From: JAAXQD01 sp963790095
GTDB taxonomy: Bacteria > Desulfobacterota > Desulfobacteria > Desulfobacterales > UBA11574
Length of the DNA: 64,000 nt
Reading direction: 5' to 3'
Assembly: GCA_963790095.1 (NCBI GenBank)
Contig: CAWBNO010000006.1
Coordinates: 62,001-126,000, forward strand
The notes below the pieces were generated by a model that ran no database searches, was not told the origin of the DNA, and saw only the letters and a program-made list of their open reading frames with translations. How positions within the stretch are numbered: the first letter of the stretch is position 1; the number at the start of each line of letters is the position of its first letter. The position numbers and the translations under genes are program-made. Of this stretch, positions 9,152-18,598 are shown one piece after another.

Positions 9152-10620
9152 TGAAACCGTTCTGGATTGGTTTGGGAATATTTGGACTTGTTTTTTCGAT
9201 TCTATTTTCTTTTCGACTGGGCGTGTTTAATACCTTCCATATGGCGCCTGGAAGGTTGTCTGTATCCTCCCCAAAGGGCCTGCCTGAAAAAGACGCATGG
9301 ATGAATATATTGCTCAAGGGCCGTAAAATCGGGTCGTCCCATACAGTATTTTTAAAAAATCAAGACGGATACCGCCTCGAAGAAACGGTTTATATGCGGT
9401 TCAACACCATGGGGCTCACCCAGGACATACTCCTTAAAACATTCGGCCGGCTCAATTCAGACTTTTCCCTGTCTTCATTCGATTTTGAGATGGGTTCAGG
9501 GCGGTTCCATTTTTCAGCCCAAGGGTCTGTTTCCGGGAATGTGCTTTCCATTAAAACAGATAGTTCCGGGTCAAGCAAAAATATCCACGTCCCCTTGAAA
9601 GAAAAGATATATATACCTTCCGGAATTCTGAACGCTGCCGTTATCACAGGGTCGAAAACCGGAGACGAATTCGCCATCCAGGTTTTCGACCCTGTGAGCA
9701 TGGCCACTGAACCGGTTATCATCCAGATGATGGGTCCGGAAAAAATCGTTAACATGGGAATCGAAAAAAATACGAAAAAAGTTCGCATCTCGTATAAGGG
9801 AACCACCCAGCTGGCCTGGATGGGAGAAAATGGTGATGTGATCCGGGAGAAGGGGTTTCTGGGAATCCGTCTCGAAAAAACAACCCGTGAGGATGCCCTT
9901 TCCGGTTTGCATAACGAACCGATTCTGGATCTCACAGAAGTGGCTTCCGTACGGTCCAATATGCCCATCGACGAACCCTTTGGGCTCGAAGGAATCGACA
10001 TTGAAATCAGCGGCATTAGTTTTAAAACTGTCCGGATAGAAGGCGGGAGGCAACGCTTAAAAGATAACATCCTTACCATCATGAAAGAGGATATATCCGC
10101 CCTTCCGGATATTCTTGATAAAAACAAAATGGGTGACATCGAACGGAGATTTTTATTGCCGTCTCCGTTTATAGCGTCGGATCATCCCAAAATAGAGAAT
10201 CTTGCAAACAAAATTGTGTCCGTCGATGACAGACCTGTCATAAAAGCGAACAAACTGGTTGCCTGGCTCTACAACCATATTGAAAAACGTCCGGTTCTTT
10301 CCCTTCCAGATGCCCTTGCTACCCTGGAAAATAGGGTGGGGGATTGCAATGAACATGCCGTGCTTCTGGCTGCCCTTGCAAGGGCCTCGGATATTCCCGC
10401 CCGGATTGAAACCGGACTCGTTTATTTGAATGGCAGGTTTTATTATCATGCCTGGAATCTTCTCTATGTCGGGCAGTGGGTCACCGCAGATTCTGTTTTG
10501 GGTCAGGTGCCTGCAGATGTTACCCACATACGGTTATCAAGCGGCGCCATGGAAAAACAGCTCGATTTGATGCACGTTATCGGAAAAATAAAATTAAAAA
10601 TTACGAGATTGATAGAATGA
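9151..10620 (+). CDS. Membrane-anchored transglutaminase-like (papain-fold) protein
   Basis: A 489-residue protein with one N-terminal hydrophobic segment (about residues 4-24), so it is probably anchored in the inner membrane with a periplasmic bulk. The middle is a beta-rich region without a recognised domain. The C-terminal third carries a transglutaminase-core triad: the Cys of NRVGDCNEHAVLLAALA, the His of YYHAWNLLYV and the Asp of WVTADSVLG, in the canonical order and spacing. Bacterial members act as peptidases or amidases, and the true reaction is unknown. It overlaps recC by 1 nt and the ABC ATPase gene by 4 nt. The close coupling suggests it works with the exporter encoded next. Confidence 0.78.
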   Translation: MKPFWIGLGIFGLVFSILFSFRLGVFNTFHMAPGRLSVSSPKGLPEKDAWMNILLKGRKIGSSHTVFLKNQDGYRLEETVYMRFNTMGLTQDILLKTFGRLNSDFSLSSFDFEMGSGRFHFSAQGSVSGNVLSIKTDSSGSSKNIHVPLKEKIYIPSGILNAAVITGSKTGDEFAIQVFDPVSMATEPVIIQMMGPEKIVNMGIEKNTKKVRISYKGTTQLAWMGENGDVIREKGFLGIRLEKTTREDALSGLHNEPILDLTEVASVRSNMPIDEPFGLEGIDIEISGISFKTVRIEGGRQRLKDNILTIMKEDISALPDILDKNKMGDIERRFLLPSPFIASDHPKIENLANKIVSVDDRPVIKANKLVAWLYNHIEKRPVLSLPDALATLENRVGDCNEHAVLLAALARASDIPARIETGLVYLNGRFYYHAWNLLYVGQWVTADSVLGQVPADVTHIRLSSGAMEKQLDLMHVIGKIKLKITRLIE

Positions 10621-11339
10621 TAGAACTTGAAAATCTGAGCAAAAGATACGGCAATCTTCTGGCGGTGGACCATCTCAACCTCAGGATACCCAAGGGGGAA
10701 ATTTTCGGATTTATCGGTCCAAACGGTGCCGGAAAAACAACCACAATCAACATGGTGGGCGGGGTACTTGCACCCACCTCCGGCGCGGTGACGATCTGCG
10801 GAAAAAACATGGCGGATCACCCGGAACACGCCAAAAGAAAAATAGGGTTTATTCCCGACAGACCCTATCTCTATGAAAAACTGACCGGTATGGAGTTTCT
10901 AAAGTTCATGGCCGATCTTTACGATGTGGATGAAGATGCCTTCTTAAAAAAATCGAAAGAAAAACTGGACATGTTTTTTTTGTCTGATCGCTCCAACGAA
11001 CTCATCGAGTCCTATTCCCATGGCATGAAGCAGCGTCTGGTCATGGCTGCGGCCCTTTTACACGATCCCGAAGTCATTGTCGTCGATGAACCCATGGTGG
11101 GTCTCGATCCTCTGGCCATCAAGATGGTCAAGGATCACTTTAAACATCTTGCAAATGAAGGCGTCACCATCTTTATGTCCACCCATACGTTGAAAGTGGC
11201 CGAAGACATTTGTGATAAAATCGGCATCATCCATAAGGGAACCCTTATTGCAACGGGGACGTATGAAGATTTGAGGGGAGTTGTCGCCACGGAAGGTGTT
11301 GATCTCGAGCAGATATTCATACGGTTGACAGAAACATGA
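10617..11339 (+). CDS. ABC transporter ATPase (ABC-2 export type)
   Basis: A 240-residue nucleotide-binding subunit. Walker A is GPNGAGKTT, the Q-loop region is FIPDRPYLYE (Asp replaces the usual Gln), the signature is SYSHGMKQRL, Walker B is VIVVDEPMVGLD and the H-loop is STHT. This resembles the CcmA/EcsA/NatA group that pairs with ABC-2 permeases. The start is the ATG at 10617, embedded in the ATGA overlap with the transglutaminase gene. A longer in-frame opening from 10476 lies wholly inside that gene and is rejected. The ATG of the permease overlaps its stop by 4 nt. Confidence 0.88.
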   Translation: MIELENLSKRYGNLLAVDHLNLRIPKGEIFGFIGPNGAGKTTTINMVGGVLAPTSGAVTICGKNMADHPEHAKRKIGFIPDRPYLYEKLTGMEFLKFMADLYDVDEDAFLKKSKEKLDMFFLSDRSNELIESYSHGMKQRLVMAAALLHDPEVIVVDEPMVGLDPLAIKMVKDHFKHLANEGVTIFMSTHTLKVAEDICDKIGIIHKGTLIATGTYEDLRGVVATEGVDLEQIFIRLTET

Positions 11340-13024
11340 AACATGTTCTCACATTGTTGCGGCCGAGGCTTTTTTCTTTTAAAAACAAAGGTTTTTTCAA
11401 AAACGACCGGGGAAGGGGGGGCAAGTTTTTTCTGTTTGGAAGCATCGGCATATGTTTTTGGGGAGGAATATTTGGCGTATCACTTCGGGTTCTCACGTAT
11501 TTCAAAGAAATTTCAGAACTGGGTGACATCCTTGCGTATAAACTGCTTTCAATGATTCTTCTCACGTTTTTCTCTCTCCTTATTTTCAGCAGTATTTTAA
11601 CATCCATTTCCAAGCTGTACCTTAGCAGAGATCTTTCTCTGGTACACGCCATGCCGGTTTCAAGCTTCAAGATTTTTATTGCCCGGTGGATCGAAAGCAC
11701 CCTGGACAGCTCTTGGATGGTTGTCGTCTATACGCTTCCCGTCTTTATATCGTATGGAATTGTGTATCAGGCCGGATTCTTTTTTTATTGGGATATGATC
11801 ATGGTCTTTTTATCGCTGGCTGTTATTGCATCGAGCACCAGCGTTATACTGGTGGTTCTTATTGTGAATTTTGTGCCGGCGAGCCGAATTCGAAACATGT
11901 CAATATTTTTCGGCCTCTGTCTTTTTCTGATCCTTTTTTTTGGCGTTCGTTTTTTACAACCGGAGCGGTTGGTGGATCCCGAAGTTTTTTCAAGCACCCT
12001 CGTCTATCTTAAATCCCTAAAGACCCCTGCACCGCCGTACCTTCCGAGCACCTGGGCTTTTGACAGCATAAAGGCGGCCCTGTCGGGTCATATTAAACAG
12101 GGGATGTTTCATTTGGCCCTCTCCTGGACCTGGGCCGGCGTCATGGTATTTATGGGAATCCTAATTGCAGATGCCCTATACTTTAAAGGGCTTTCAAAGG
12201 CTCGGACAGCGCAAGTCCGGCTTTTTAAAAAAAGGTTTTCAGGAGGCCGTTTCCCTGGCTTTCTGCCGGGTCCTGTGAGGGCATTTATCTTCAAGGAGAT
12301 TCGAACTTTTTTCAGGGATCAGACACAGTGGTCACAGCTATTTCTTATTGCGGCACTGGTTGTCTTATATATATACAATTTCAATGCACTTCCCCTTGAA
12401 AAAGCGCCCATAAAAACCGTTTATCTCCAGAATCTCCTTTCTTTTCTTAACATGGGCCTTGCGGGGTTCGTTCTGACCGCCATTGCGGCCCGATTTGCGT
12501 ATCCTGCGATCAGCATTGAAAAAGAGGCCTTCTGGTTGGTAAAATCGGTTCCCATCCCTTTGAAAAGCTACCTCTGGATAAAGTTTTTTATCTATTTTCT
12601 CCCGTTGTTGATCTTAACCGAAATCTTGATCATCGCAACCAACCTCTTACTTCACGTGACACCGTTTATGATGATCCTTTCCACCACCACCCTCTTTTTT
12701 CTGGTCCCGGGAGTCGTTGCCATGGGGATCGGCTTTGGTGCGGCATATCCTGATTTTAAAGCGGACAATCCGGCCCAAACTGTGACAAGTTTCGGAGGGA
12801 TTCTATTTATGATGGTGTGTGCCGGCTATATCGGTGTCGTCATCCTCATTGAAGCCGGTCCTGTTTACAACATATTTATGGCGGACATCAAACAAAGGGG
12901 ATTGACTGTTTTTGAATGGATCTGGGTCACAGGATCGTTTGCCCTGGCCTTTGTGCTCAGCATCGCCGCCATAGCAATCCCCATGAAATTTGGGGAAAAA
13001 AAGCTGTCGGAACTCCAGGTATAG
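11336..13024 (+). CDS. ABC-2-type multispanning permease, substrate unknown
   Basis: A 562-residue integral membrane protein with about a dozen hydrophobic segments, arranged as two halves around a soluble central stretch (about 285-325, rich in basic residues). It has no binding-protein-like domain. It is the evident membrane partner of the ATPase just upstream (ATGA overlap). The size and layout resemble large ABC-2 exporters. Substrate cannot be inferred. The only functional hint is the upstream transglutaminase-like protein. 13025-13458 then contains no convincing gene; it holds a promoter and an inverted repeat listed separately. Confidence 0.78.
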   Translation: MKHVLTLLRPRLFSFKNKGFFKNDRGRGGKFFLFGSIGICFWGGIFGVSLRVLTYFKEISELGDILAYKLLSMILLTFFSLLIFSSILTSISKLYLSRDLSLVHAMPVSSFKIFIARWIESTLDSSWMVVVYTLPVFISYGIVYQAGFFFYWDMIMVFLSLAVIASSTSVILVVLIVNFVPASRIRNMSIFFGLCLFLILFFGVRFLQPERLVDPEVFSSTLVYLKSLKTPAPPYLPSTWAFDSIKAALSGHIKQGMFHLALSWTWAGVMVFMGILIADALYFKGLSKARTAQVRLFKKRFSGGRFPGFLPGPVRAFIFKEIRTFFRDQTQWSQLFLIAALVVLYIYNFNALPLEKAPIKTVYLQNLLSFLNMGLAGFVLTAIAARFAYPAISIEKEAFWLVKSVPIPLKSYLWIKFFIYFLPLLILTEILIIATNLLLHVTPFMMILSTTTLFFLVPGVVAMGIGFGAAYPDFKADNPAQTVTSFGGILFMMVCAGYIGVVILIEAGPVYNIFMADIKQRGLTVFEWIWVTGSFALAFVLSIAAIAIPMKFGEKKLSELQV

Positions 13025-13160
13025 CCCTGCTTATGAACACCTACGACTTTTTAAGGAAAAGGATTTTTGTCCGGACAGTATAGGAAGATCGACGAGACTG
13101 AAATTGCGGGGGGAATGTCGAGCCACAATAGGATTTTTCAAGAAATCATAAAGATAGACA

Positions 13161-13188
13161 TTGTCAAAAATGAATTATGTTTTATAAT
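13161..13188 (+). promoter_or_regulatory. Putative promoter upstream of lon
   Basis: TTGTCA, a 16-nt spacer and a perfect TATAAT (13183-13188). It lies about 270 nt before lon, so it would give a long leader. A closer, heat-shock-type promoter could not be identified by eye. Confidence 0.42.
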
Positions 13189-13272
13189 ATTGCTTGTTAG
13201 ATTAAAAATGACGCTTTCCGCAGCCCCGTTGAAACCGGATTTGCGCCCCGGTCAAACAGAAAAGTCAGCGAT

Positions 13273-13321
13273 GTTTTACCCCGGTACCCCAGTAACCCTA
13301 CTGGTGGTGAGCGGGGTAAAC
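13273..13321. repeat. Imperfect inverted repeat in the permease-lon gap
   Basis: GTTTTACCCCGG..CCCCAGTA (13273-13294) is nearly complementary to TACTGG..GCGGGGTAAAC (13299-13321), giving a stem of roughly 20 bp with a few mismatches and a very short loop. A second small palindrome, CCCGTT-T-AACGGG, follows at 13333-13345. No T-run follows, so a terminator call is weak. A degenerate dispersed repeat is equally possible. Confidence 0.5.
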
Positions 13322-13458
13322 TTTGCTTCAACCCCGTTTAACGGGATCTTCGACAAGCTTTCTGGGAACGCGGATGATTTTACAGTTCGAGAAAATGAAT
13401 ATTTATAACGCTATCAAGTAGATACAGATTTCAAATAAAATTAGGGACAGGAGAACCA

Positions 13459-15849
13459 ATGGCTGAAACCGACAAAGATGACCTCATCAGCATCATTGAT
13501 GAAAATGAAAAAGATGCACCGATTCCGAATACGCTTCCATTGATTTCGGTACGAGATATCGTAATTTTTACCGATATGCTTCTTCCGCTGTTTATCGGGC
13601 GGGAAAAATCGGTTCGCGCTTGCGAAGAGGCAGTGGAGAAGGACGGATATCTGTTTTTAGCGGCACAAAAAGATCCAAACATCGAAAATCCGAATGCTGA
13701 TCAGATTTATACAGTGGGTACCGTGAGCCGAGTTTTGAGGATGCTCAAACTTCCGGATGGACACGTAAAGTCGCTTGTACAAGGGATCGCCAAGGCGCGA
13801 ATCGTTAAATACGTTTCAAAAAAATCATTATACCGTGTAAAGATAGAGATTATTCCGGATGCACCGTTTGAGGAGATGGATCTGGGAATCGAGGCGTTGA
13901 TGCGGAATGTCCGAGAACACTCCGAAAAAATCTTGGCATTGCGTGGCGAAATGAACAATGATGTCAGCGCCATTCTTGAAAATATCAATGATCCCGGAAA
14001 ACTTTCCGACCTCGTGGCGTCAAATCTTAAATTAAAAATCGAAGAATCTCAGATGTTGCTCGAATTGATCGATCCCATGGAACGCCTAAAAAAAGTTAAC
14101 GAGCTGTTGTCCCGTGAGGTGGAATTGTCCTCCATGCAGGCGAAGATCCAATCGGATGTAAGAGATGAAATTTCCAAGAGTCAGCGAGACTATTTTTTAA
14201 GAGAACAGGTCAGAATGATCCACAGGGAACTTGGCGAAAGCGATGACAAGGCAAAAGAGATTCTGGAATATAAAAGAAAAATAAAAAACGCCAAGATGCC
14301 CAAAATCGCCAACAAGGAGGCTTTAAAACAGTTGAAGCGCATTGATCAAATGCATCCTGACGCTGCCGAAGCCTCGGTGGTGCGGACATATTTGGACTGG
14401 CTGGTGGATATGCCATGGACCAAAACCAGCAAAGATGTCATCAATATCAAGGATGCCAAATCGGTTCTCGATAAAGACCATTTTGGACTGGTTAATGTTA
14501 AAGATCGCATATTAGAGCATCTCAGCGTACGTAAGCTCAATCCCAAAATGAAAGGTCCGATTCTTTGTTTCGTAGGGCCGCCAGGTGTGGGCAAGACCTC
14601 TCTGGGCCAGGCCATTGCCAGTGCCTTGAACCGTAAGTTCATCCGTATTTCTCTGGGCGGCATCCGGGATGAAGCCGAAATCAGAGGACATCGTCGCACC
14701 TATATCGGTTCATTGCCGGGGCGGATACTTCAAGGAATAAAACAGAGCGGTACAAACAATCCGGTTTTTATGATGGATGAAATTGACAAACTCGGATCCG
14801 ATTTCAGAGGGGATCCTTCGTCAGCCCTTTTAGAAGCCCTGGATCCTGAACAAAACTATGCCTTTAGCGACCATTATCTCAATTTGCCCTTTGATCTTTC
14901 AAAGGTCATGTTTATTCTAACAGCCAACTTGACTGATACCATCCCGTCGGCCCTTCTTGACCGGATGGAGGTCATTACACTGTCCGGATACACGGAAGAA
15001 GAGAAAAAAGCCATTGCCCAGAGACACCTTATACCGAGGCAGATAAAAGCCAACGGTTTAGCGAAAAAAACCTTGTCCATCAGTACGGGCGCACTGGTCA
15101 AGATCATAACGGAATACACATCCGAAGCTGGTTTAAGAAACCTTGAACGTGAACTCGGTACACTTTGTCGAAAAATCGCACGTAATATTGCCGAAGGGGA
15201 AAAAGGACCGTTTAAAATCACAAAAAACAACCTGGAAAAATACCTGGGCATCCCGAAATATTTTCCTGAATTGGACCAGGAAGATAGTCAGGTGGGTCTA
15301 TCCACCGGTCTGGCATGGACACAAGCGGGGGGTGAGGTTCTGTATGTGGAGGCATCGTTGATCGGCGGCAAAGGGGATTTGATCATCACCGGCCAAATCG
15401 GAGAGGTTATGCAGGAGTCCGCCCGGGCCGCTCTGAGTTATGCCCGTGCTAACCTTCGCAATTTGGGCATCAAAGAAAGAATCTTTGAAAATAAGGATAT
15501 ACATATCCACGTTCCGGCAGGGGCGATTCCCAAAGACGGACCGTCTGCCGGGACTGCAATGGCTGCGGCCCTTATTTCTGCCTTGACCAACAAACCGGTT
15601 AACCGAGATGTTGCCATGACCGGTGAAATCACCCTCAGGGGCAGGGTTCTTCCTGTCGGTGGTTTAAAGGAAAAAGCCTTGGGAGCCTTGAGGGCGGGAA
15701 TCCGCACCATCATTATTCCTGAAAAGAACAAAAAAGATTTGAAGGAGATTCCTTTGAACGTAAAACGCAAGATCAACTTTGTTCCGGTTAAAAATATGGA
15801 CCAAGTTCTTTCACTTGCCATGGACGGAGAAATTGGAAACGACCGGTGA
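13459..15849 (+). CDS. lon: ATP-dependent protease La (Lon)
   Basis: Cytoplasmic AAA+ serine protease that degrades misfolded and regulatory proteins. The 796-residue length is normal for LonA. The order is an N-terminal LON substrate-binding domain (about 20-215, beginning NTLPLISVRDIVIF), a coiled-coil linker, an AAA+ module with Walker A GPPGVGKTS (about 372-380) and Walker B VFMMDEIDKLG, and the protease domain. The catalytic Ser is Ser696 in PKDGPSAGTAM and the Lys is Lys739 in GGLKEKALGA. An AGGAG-type site (gggacaggagaacca) precedes the ATG. tsaB begins 1 nt after the stop, so the two are co-transcribed. Confidence 0.97.
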   Translation: MAETDKDDLISIIDENEKDAPIPNTLPLISVRDIVIFTDMLLPLFIGREKSVRACEEAVEKDGYLFLAAQKDPNIENPNADQIYTVGTVSRVLRMLKLPDGHVKSLVQGIAKARIVKYVSKKSLYRVKIEIIPDAPFEEMDLGIEALMRNVREHSEKILALRGEMNNDVSAILENINDPGKLSDLVASNLKLKIEESQMLLELIDPMERLKKVNELLSREVELSSMQAKIQSDVRDEISKSQRDYFLREQVRMIHRELGESDDKAKEILEYKRKIKNAKMPKIANKEALKQLKRIDQMHPDAAEASVVRTYLDWLVDMPWTKTSKDVINIKDAKSVLDKDHFGLVNVKDRILEHLSVRKLNPKMKGPILCFVGPPGVGKTSLGQAIASALNRKFIRISLGGIRDEAEIRGHRRTYIGSLPGRILQGIKQSGTNNPVFMMDEIDKLGSDFRGDPSSALLEALDPEQNYAFSDHYLNLPFDLSKVMFILTANLTDTIPSALLDRMEVITLSGYTEEEKKAIAQRHLIPRQIKANGLAKKTLSISTGALVKIITEYTSEAGLRNLERELGTLCRKIARNIAEGEKGPFKITKNNLEKYLGIPKYFPELDQEDSQVGLSTGLAWTQAGGEVLYVEASLIGGKGDLIITGQIGEVMQESARAALSYARANLRNLGIKERIFENKDIHIHVPAGAIPKDGPSAGTAMAAALISALTNKPVNRDVAMTGEITLRGRVLPVGGLKEKALGALRAGIRTIIIPEKNKKDLKEIPLNVKRKINFVPVKNMDQVLSLAMDGEIGNDR

Positions 15850-15850
15850 T

Positions 15851-16537
15851 ATGAAAATTCTCGCTGTCGATACAGCCACCACAAGCTGCAGTGTCGCCAT
15901 TGTTGACAAGAAATCCGTGTTGGCGGAAGTTACACTGCTCAGAAAGGAGACCCATTCAAAACATTTAATGGACATGATCCATACGGCCATCGGTTTTTCA
16001 GGACTTGATTTTTCTGATCTGGACGGTTTTGCCGTTGTCAAAGGGCCGGGATCTTTTACCGGTCTCCGTATCGGAATAACCACCGTCAAGGGGCTTGCAG
16101 CGGGATTAAAAAAGCCTCTGGTGGGCGTTTCGAGCCTTGAAGCACTTGCAATGCAGGTGTCCAATTGGCCATATTTGATCTGTCCGCTATTAGACGCCCG
16201 TCGGGGGGAAGTCTATTTTTCCAGATACAGGGTTGTTGAGGGCCGTTTAAAAACCGAGGTGGACGAGCAGGTCTGCCCCCTTGAAAATGCCATACGTGAC
16301 ATGAATGAAGCCTGTGTATTTGTGGGAAATGGGACGCACCTTTATGGGAAGGTTTTAAGGGACATGATGGGTGCGTCGGCATTTTTTGCACCGATGTCCC
16401 AAAATACCATCAAAGCTTCAACCATCGCCTTTCTTAGCTTGAATAAATTTCAAAATAAAGATACGGATGATATCCATAGGTTTATTCCCCATTATATTCG
16501 AAGATCCGATGCAGAACTTAACTTGGTAAAACCATAG
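15851..16537 (+). CDS. tsaB: tRNA threonylcarbamoyladenosine biosynthesis protein TsaB
   Basis: TsaB is the inactive Kae1/TsaD paralogue that dimerises with TsaD in the t6A37 tRNA modification complex. The 228-residue protein starts MKILAVDTATTSCSVA, an ASKHA phosphate-1 motif, and has the family signature GPGSFTGLRIGITTVKGLA. It lacks the metal-binding histidines of TsaD, as expected. The ATG at 15851 is taken over in-frame codons further upstream because those lie inside lon and the family starts exactly here. The gap to lon is one base. Confidence 0.93.
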   Translation: MKILAVDTATTSCSVAIVDKKSVLAEVTLLRKETHSKHLMDMIHTAIGFSGLDFSDLDGFAVVKGPGSFTGLRIGITTVKGLAAGLKKPLVGVSSLEALAMQVSNWPYLICPLLDARRGEVYFSRYRVVEGRLKTEVDEQVCPLENAIRDMNEACVFVGNGTHLYGKVLRDMMGASAFFAPMSQNTIKASTIAFLSLNKFQNKDTDDIHRFIPHYIRRSDAELNLVKP

Positions 16538-16749
16538 AACGTCTTCCCCAAAATGCACATAAAATTTTCCATAAAAAATTTTAACGAAGCTCCCCGCGGC
16601 CCCGTTGGCGGGATTTCCGTTTCACTCCAACAAGCTGCAGGGTATTCAGGCGAAGGCGAATAAAAACAAGTTTCGATATTTTGACAATGATAATTCCACA
16701 GTGGCCGGGTGAGACAAACCGGGAAAAACGATTATCATTTCAGTTAGTA

Positions 16750-16779
16750 TTGACAATTTAATAATAATTTTGATATAAA
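16750..16779 (+). promoter_or_regulatory. Putative sigma-70 promoter upstream of the psd operon
   Basis: TTGACA (16750-16755), an 18-nt A/T-rich spacer and TATAAA (16774-16779). It precedes the palindromic element at 16838-17034, so a transcript from here would read through that element before reaching psd. The rest of 16538-17097 has no gene. Confidence 0.55.
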
Positions 16780-16837
16780 TATAAGTTTAGGTTTTTTATC
16801 ATTTTATAACGCCAACTCGTTTTTTTGATTTTTCAAT

Positions 16838-17034
16838 TTTGATGAACTCGTAAAAAGTCTGATTTTGCTCGCTCCCCAAGCAATTTTGGGATTCTCGACT
16901 CGCCTGGCTTAGTTGTAAGGACTCGGGCTAACGCCCTAAAACAGCTTCCAATTTTTAATGCCAGACGCATCATGAATCTTTCTTCAAAATTGCTCGATGT
17001 CGCTCACAAAAGACTTTTTACGAAACCGTCAAAT
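16838..17034. repeat. Dispersed palindromic element, copy A
   Basis: About 195 bp with inverted ends: TGAACTCGTAAAAAGTCT on the left against AGACTTTTTACGAAACCGTCA on the right. Inside are further complementary blocks (AAGCAATTTTGGGATTC against GAATC..AAAATTGCT) and the core GGGCTAACGCCCT. The same arrangement, matching at most positions by eye, recurs at 61895-62090, and shorter relatives occur at 38771-38815, 49780-49960 and 52441-52512. It carries no coding capacity. It looks like a non-autonomous MITE-like or large REP-like element and could fold into a long hairpin in the leader of psd. Confidence 0.82.
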
Positions 17035-17097
17035 TTTGTTTGTTCGAATTTAGGACAAATTAAAGGGCTCCGCAGCCAGTTTAACAAGGAAGATTAG

Positions 17098-17769
17098 ATG
17101 CAAAAATTTTCCAGGGCAGACGCACCCAGTCATACCGCTTTTCCAGTGGCGAGTGCCGGGTATCCTTTTATACTCGCTTCTGTATTTACGACGGTTGTAT
17201 TCGCCCTTTTGGAATTGACCGTCCTGACCTTGCTTGGACTCGCTGCAAGTTTTTTCATATGTTATTTTTTTAGGGACCCGGACCGTGTTGTTCCCAATTT
17301 TAAAGGCGCCGTGATTTCGCCGGCCGACGGAAAAATTATCTTTGCGAGTCCGGTGAACAACAGTCGGTTTTATGAAGGATCATGCATTAAGATCAGCATT
17401 TTTATGTCGATTTTTAATGTTCATGTAAATCGTATTCCCCATGAAGGGCAGGTTAAAACGGTAAATTATTATCCCGGAAAATTTTTTTCAGCAAACCTTG
17501 ACAAGGCGTCCAGCGAAAACGAACACAACGCAGTTACCCTGGAAACCGAAGAAGGGAAAAAAATCTGTACGGTTCAGATTGCCGGACTGATTGCAAGGCG
17601 TATTATTTGCAAGGTTCAAGCGGGGGATCGTGTTGCCCGGGGACAGCGTTTTGGGTTGATATGTTTTGGGTCGCGTCTTGATGTTTATCTTCCGTCGGAA
17701 ATAAATTTGAAAGTGACGGTCGGGGAACGGGTGAAAGCCGGAACATCTGTTTTAGGAGATTGGACATGA
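17098..17769 (+). CDS. psd: Phosphatidylserine decarboxylase proenzyme (short form)
   Basis: Converts phosphatidylserine to phosphatidylethanolamine at the inner membrane. At 223 residues it belongs to the short 'archaeal-type' group. It has an N-terminal hydrophobic segment (about 21-58), FFRDPDR, and ISPADGKI, followed by FMSIFNVHVNRIPHEG. The self-cleavage site is the Gly191-Ser192 pair in ICFGSRLDVYLP, where the Ser becomes the pyruvoyl cofactor of the alpha chain. The stop overlaps the pssA ATG (ATGA), coupling the two consecutive steps of PE synthesis. Confidence 0.94.
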   Translation: MQKFSRADAPSHTAFPVASAGYPFILASVFTTVVFALLELTVLTLLGLAASFFICYFFRDPDRVVPNFKGAVISPADGKIIFASPVNNSRFYEGSCIKISIFMSIFNVHVNRIPHEGQVKTVNYYPGKFFSANLDKASSENEHNAVTLETEEGKKICTVQIAGLIARRIICKVQAGDRVARGQRFGLICFGSRLDVYLPSEINLKVTVGERVKAGTSVLGDWT

Positions 17770-18584
17770 AAAGAACGAAAAGGCTTAAAAAAGAAAAGTC
17801 CCGGCGGGGGATTTATATACTGCCCAATATTTTTACATCTCTTAACCTTTTTTTCGGCTTTTATGCGGTTATCGCATCCATAAACGGGAAATTTCTTGCT
17901 GCGGGTGTGGCGATTATTATTGGCGTCATGTTTGATATCATGGATGGAAAAATTGCCAGAGCAACGAATACCACCAGCAAATTCGGTCTTGAGTACGATT
18001 CTCTGGCAGATCTCATATCTTTTGGACTTGCCCCTGGATTGATGATATATTTGTGGGCACTCAAGCCTTTAGGACGAATCGGCTGGCTGGCAGCATTTCT
18101 CTTCATGGCTTGCGGCGCCCTTCGCCTGGCACGTTTCAACTCCCAAGTGGGCATCATTAGCAGCGATCACTTTCTCGGGCTTCCGATTCCCGCCGGCGCA
18201 GGCATGGCGGCGACAACCGTTTTATTTTGCCATAAATTAGGCATCGAAGGAAAAATAAATCCCATACTCCTTCTGGTGTTGCTGTACATCCTTTCTTTTT
18301 TAATGGTGAGCACCATAAAATATAACAGTTTCAAAAAACCTGAACTGTTTAGGAAAATGAATTTCAACGTTTTGGTGGCGATCATTCTGATATTGATTTT
18401 TATCGCTGCTCAGCCATCCATTGCGCTATTTTTGTTGGCTCTTGCGTATGCCGTTTCAGGTCCTATCTTGGCCGTTCGGCATCATCGAAAAATAAAACTG
18501 AAAATGACTGGGTATAACGGGGCAAATGGGCACGGATCAAACCCATTTGACCATAATATTAACAAAAGTTCTGATATTTGCTGA
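17766..18584 (+). CDS. pssA: CDP-diacylglycerol--serine O-phosphatidyltransferase
   Basis: Makes phosphatidylserine from CDP-diacylglycerol and serine. It is an integral membrane protein of 272 residues with the CDP-alcohol phosphatidyltransferase signature D-x2-DG-x2-AR-x8-G-x3-D-x3-D. This is visible as DIMDGKIARATN followed by GLEYDSLADL. Seven or eight hydrophobic segments follow. The ATG at 17766 lies 7 nt after AGGAGA and overlaps the psd stop. A TTG two codons upstream is possible but less well spaced. The C-terminal tail (about 245-272) is polar and low in conservation. Confidence 0.93.
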   Translation: MKRTKRLKKEKSRRGIYILPNIFTSLNLFFGFYAVIASINGKFLAAGVAIIIGVMFDIMDGKIARATNTTSKFGLEYDSLADLISFGLAPGLMIYLWALKPLGRIGWLAAFLFMACGALRLARFNSQVGIISSDHFLGLPIPAGAGMAATTVLFCHKLGIEGKINPILLLVLLYILSFLMVSTIKYNSFKKPELFRKMNFNVLVAIILILIFIAAQPSIALFLLALAYAVSGPILAVRHHRKIKLKMTGYNGANGHGSNPFDHNINKSSDIC

Positions 18585-18598
18585 TTGGATGTATTATT

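Noticed and set aside
9390..10139. 249-residue frame antisense to the transglutaminase-like gene
   Set aside because: Shadow frame; the sense strand has a signal segment and an intact catalytic triad.
13067..13408. 113-residue open frame in the permease-lon gap
   Set aside because: Composition is atypical, it covers an inverted repeat and a promoter match, and it has no ribosome-binding site or recognisable domain.
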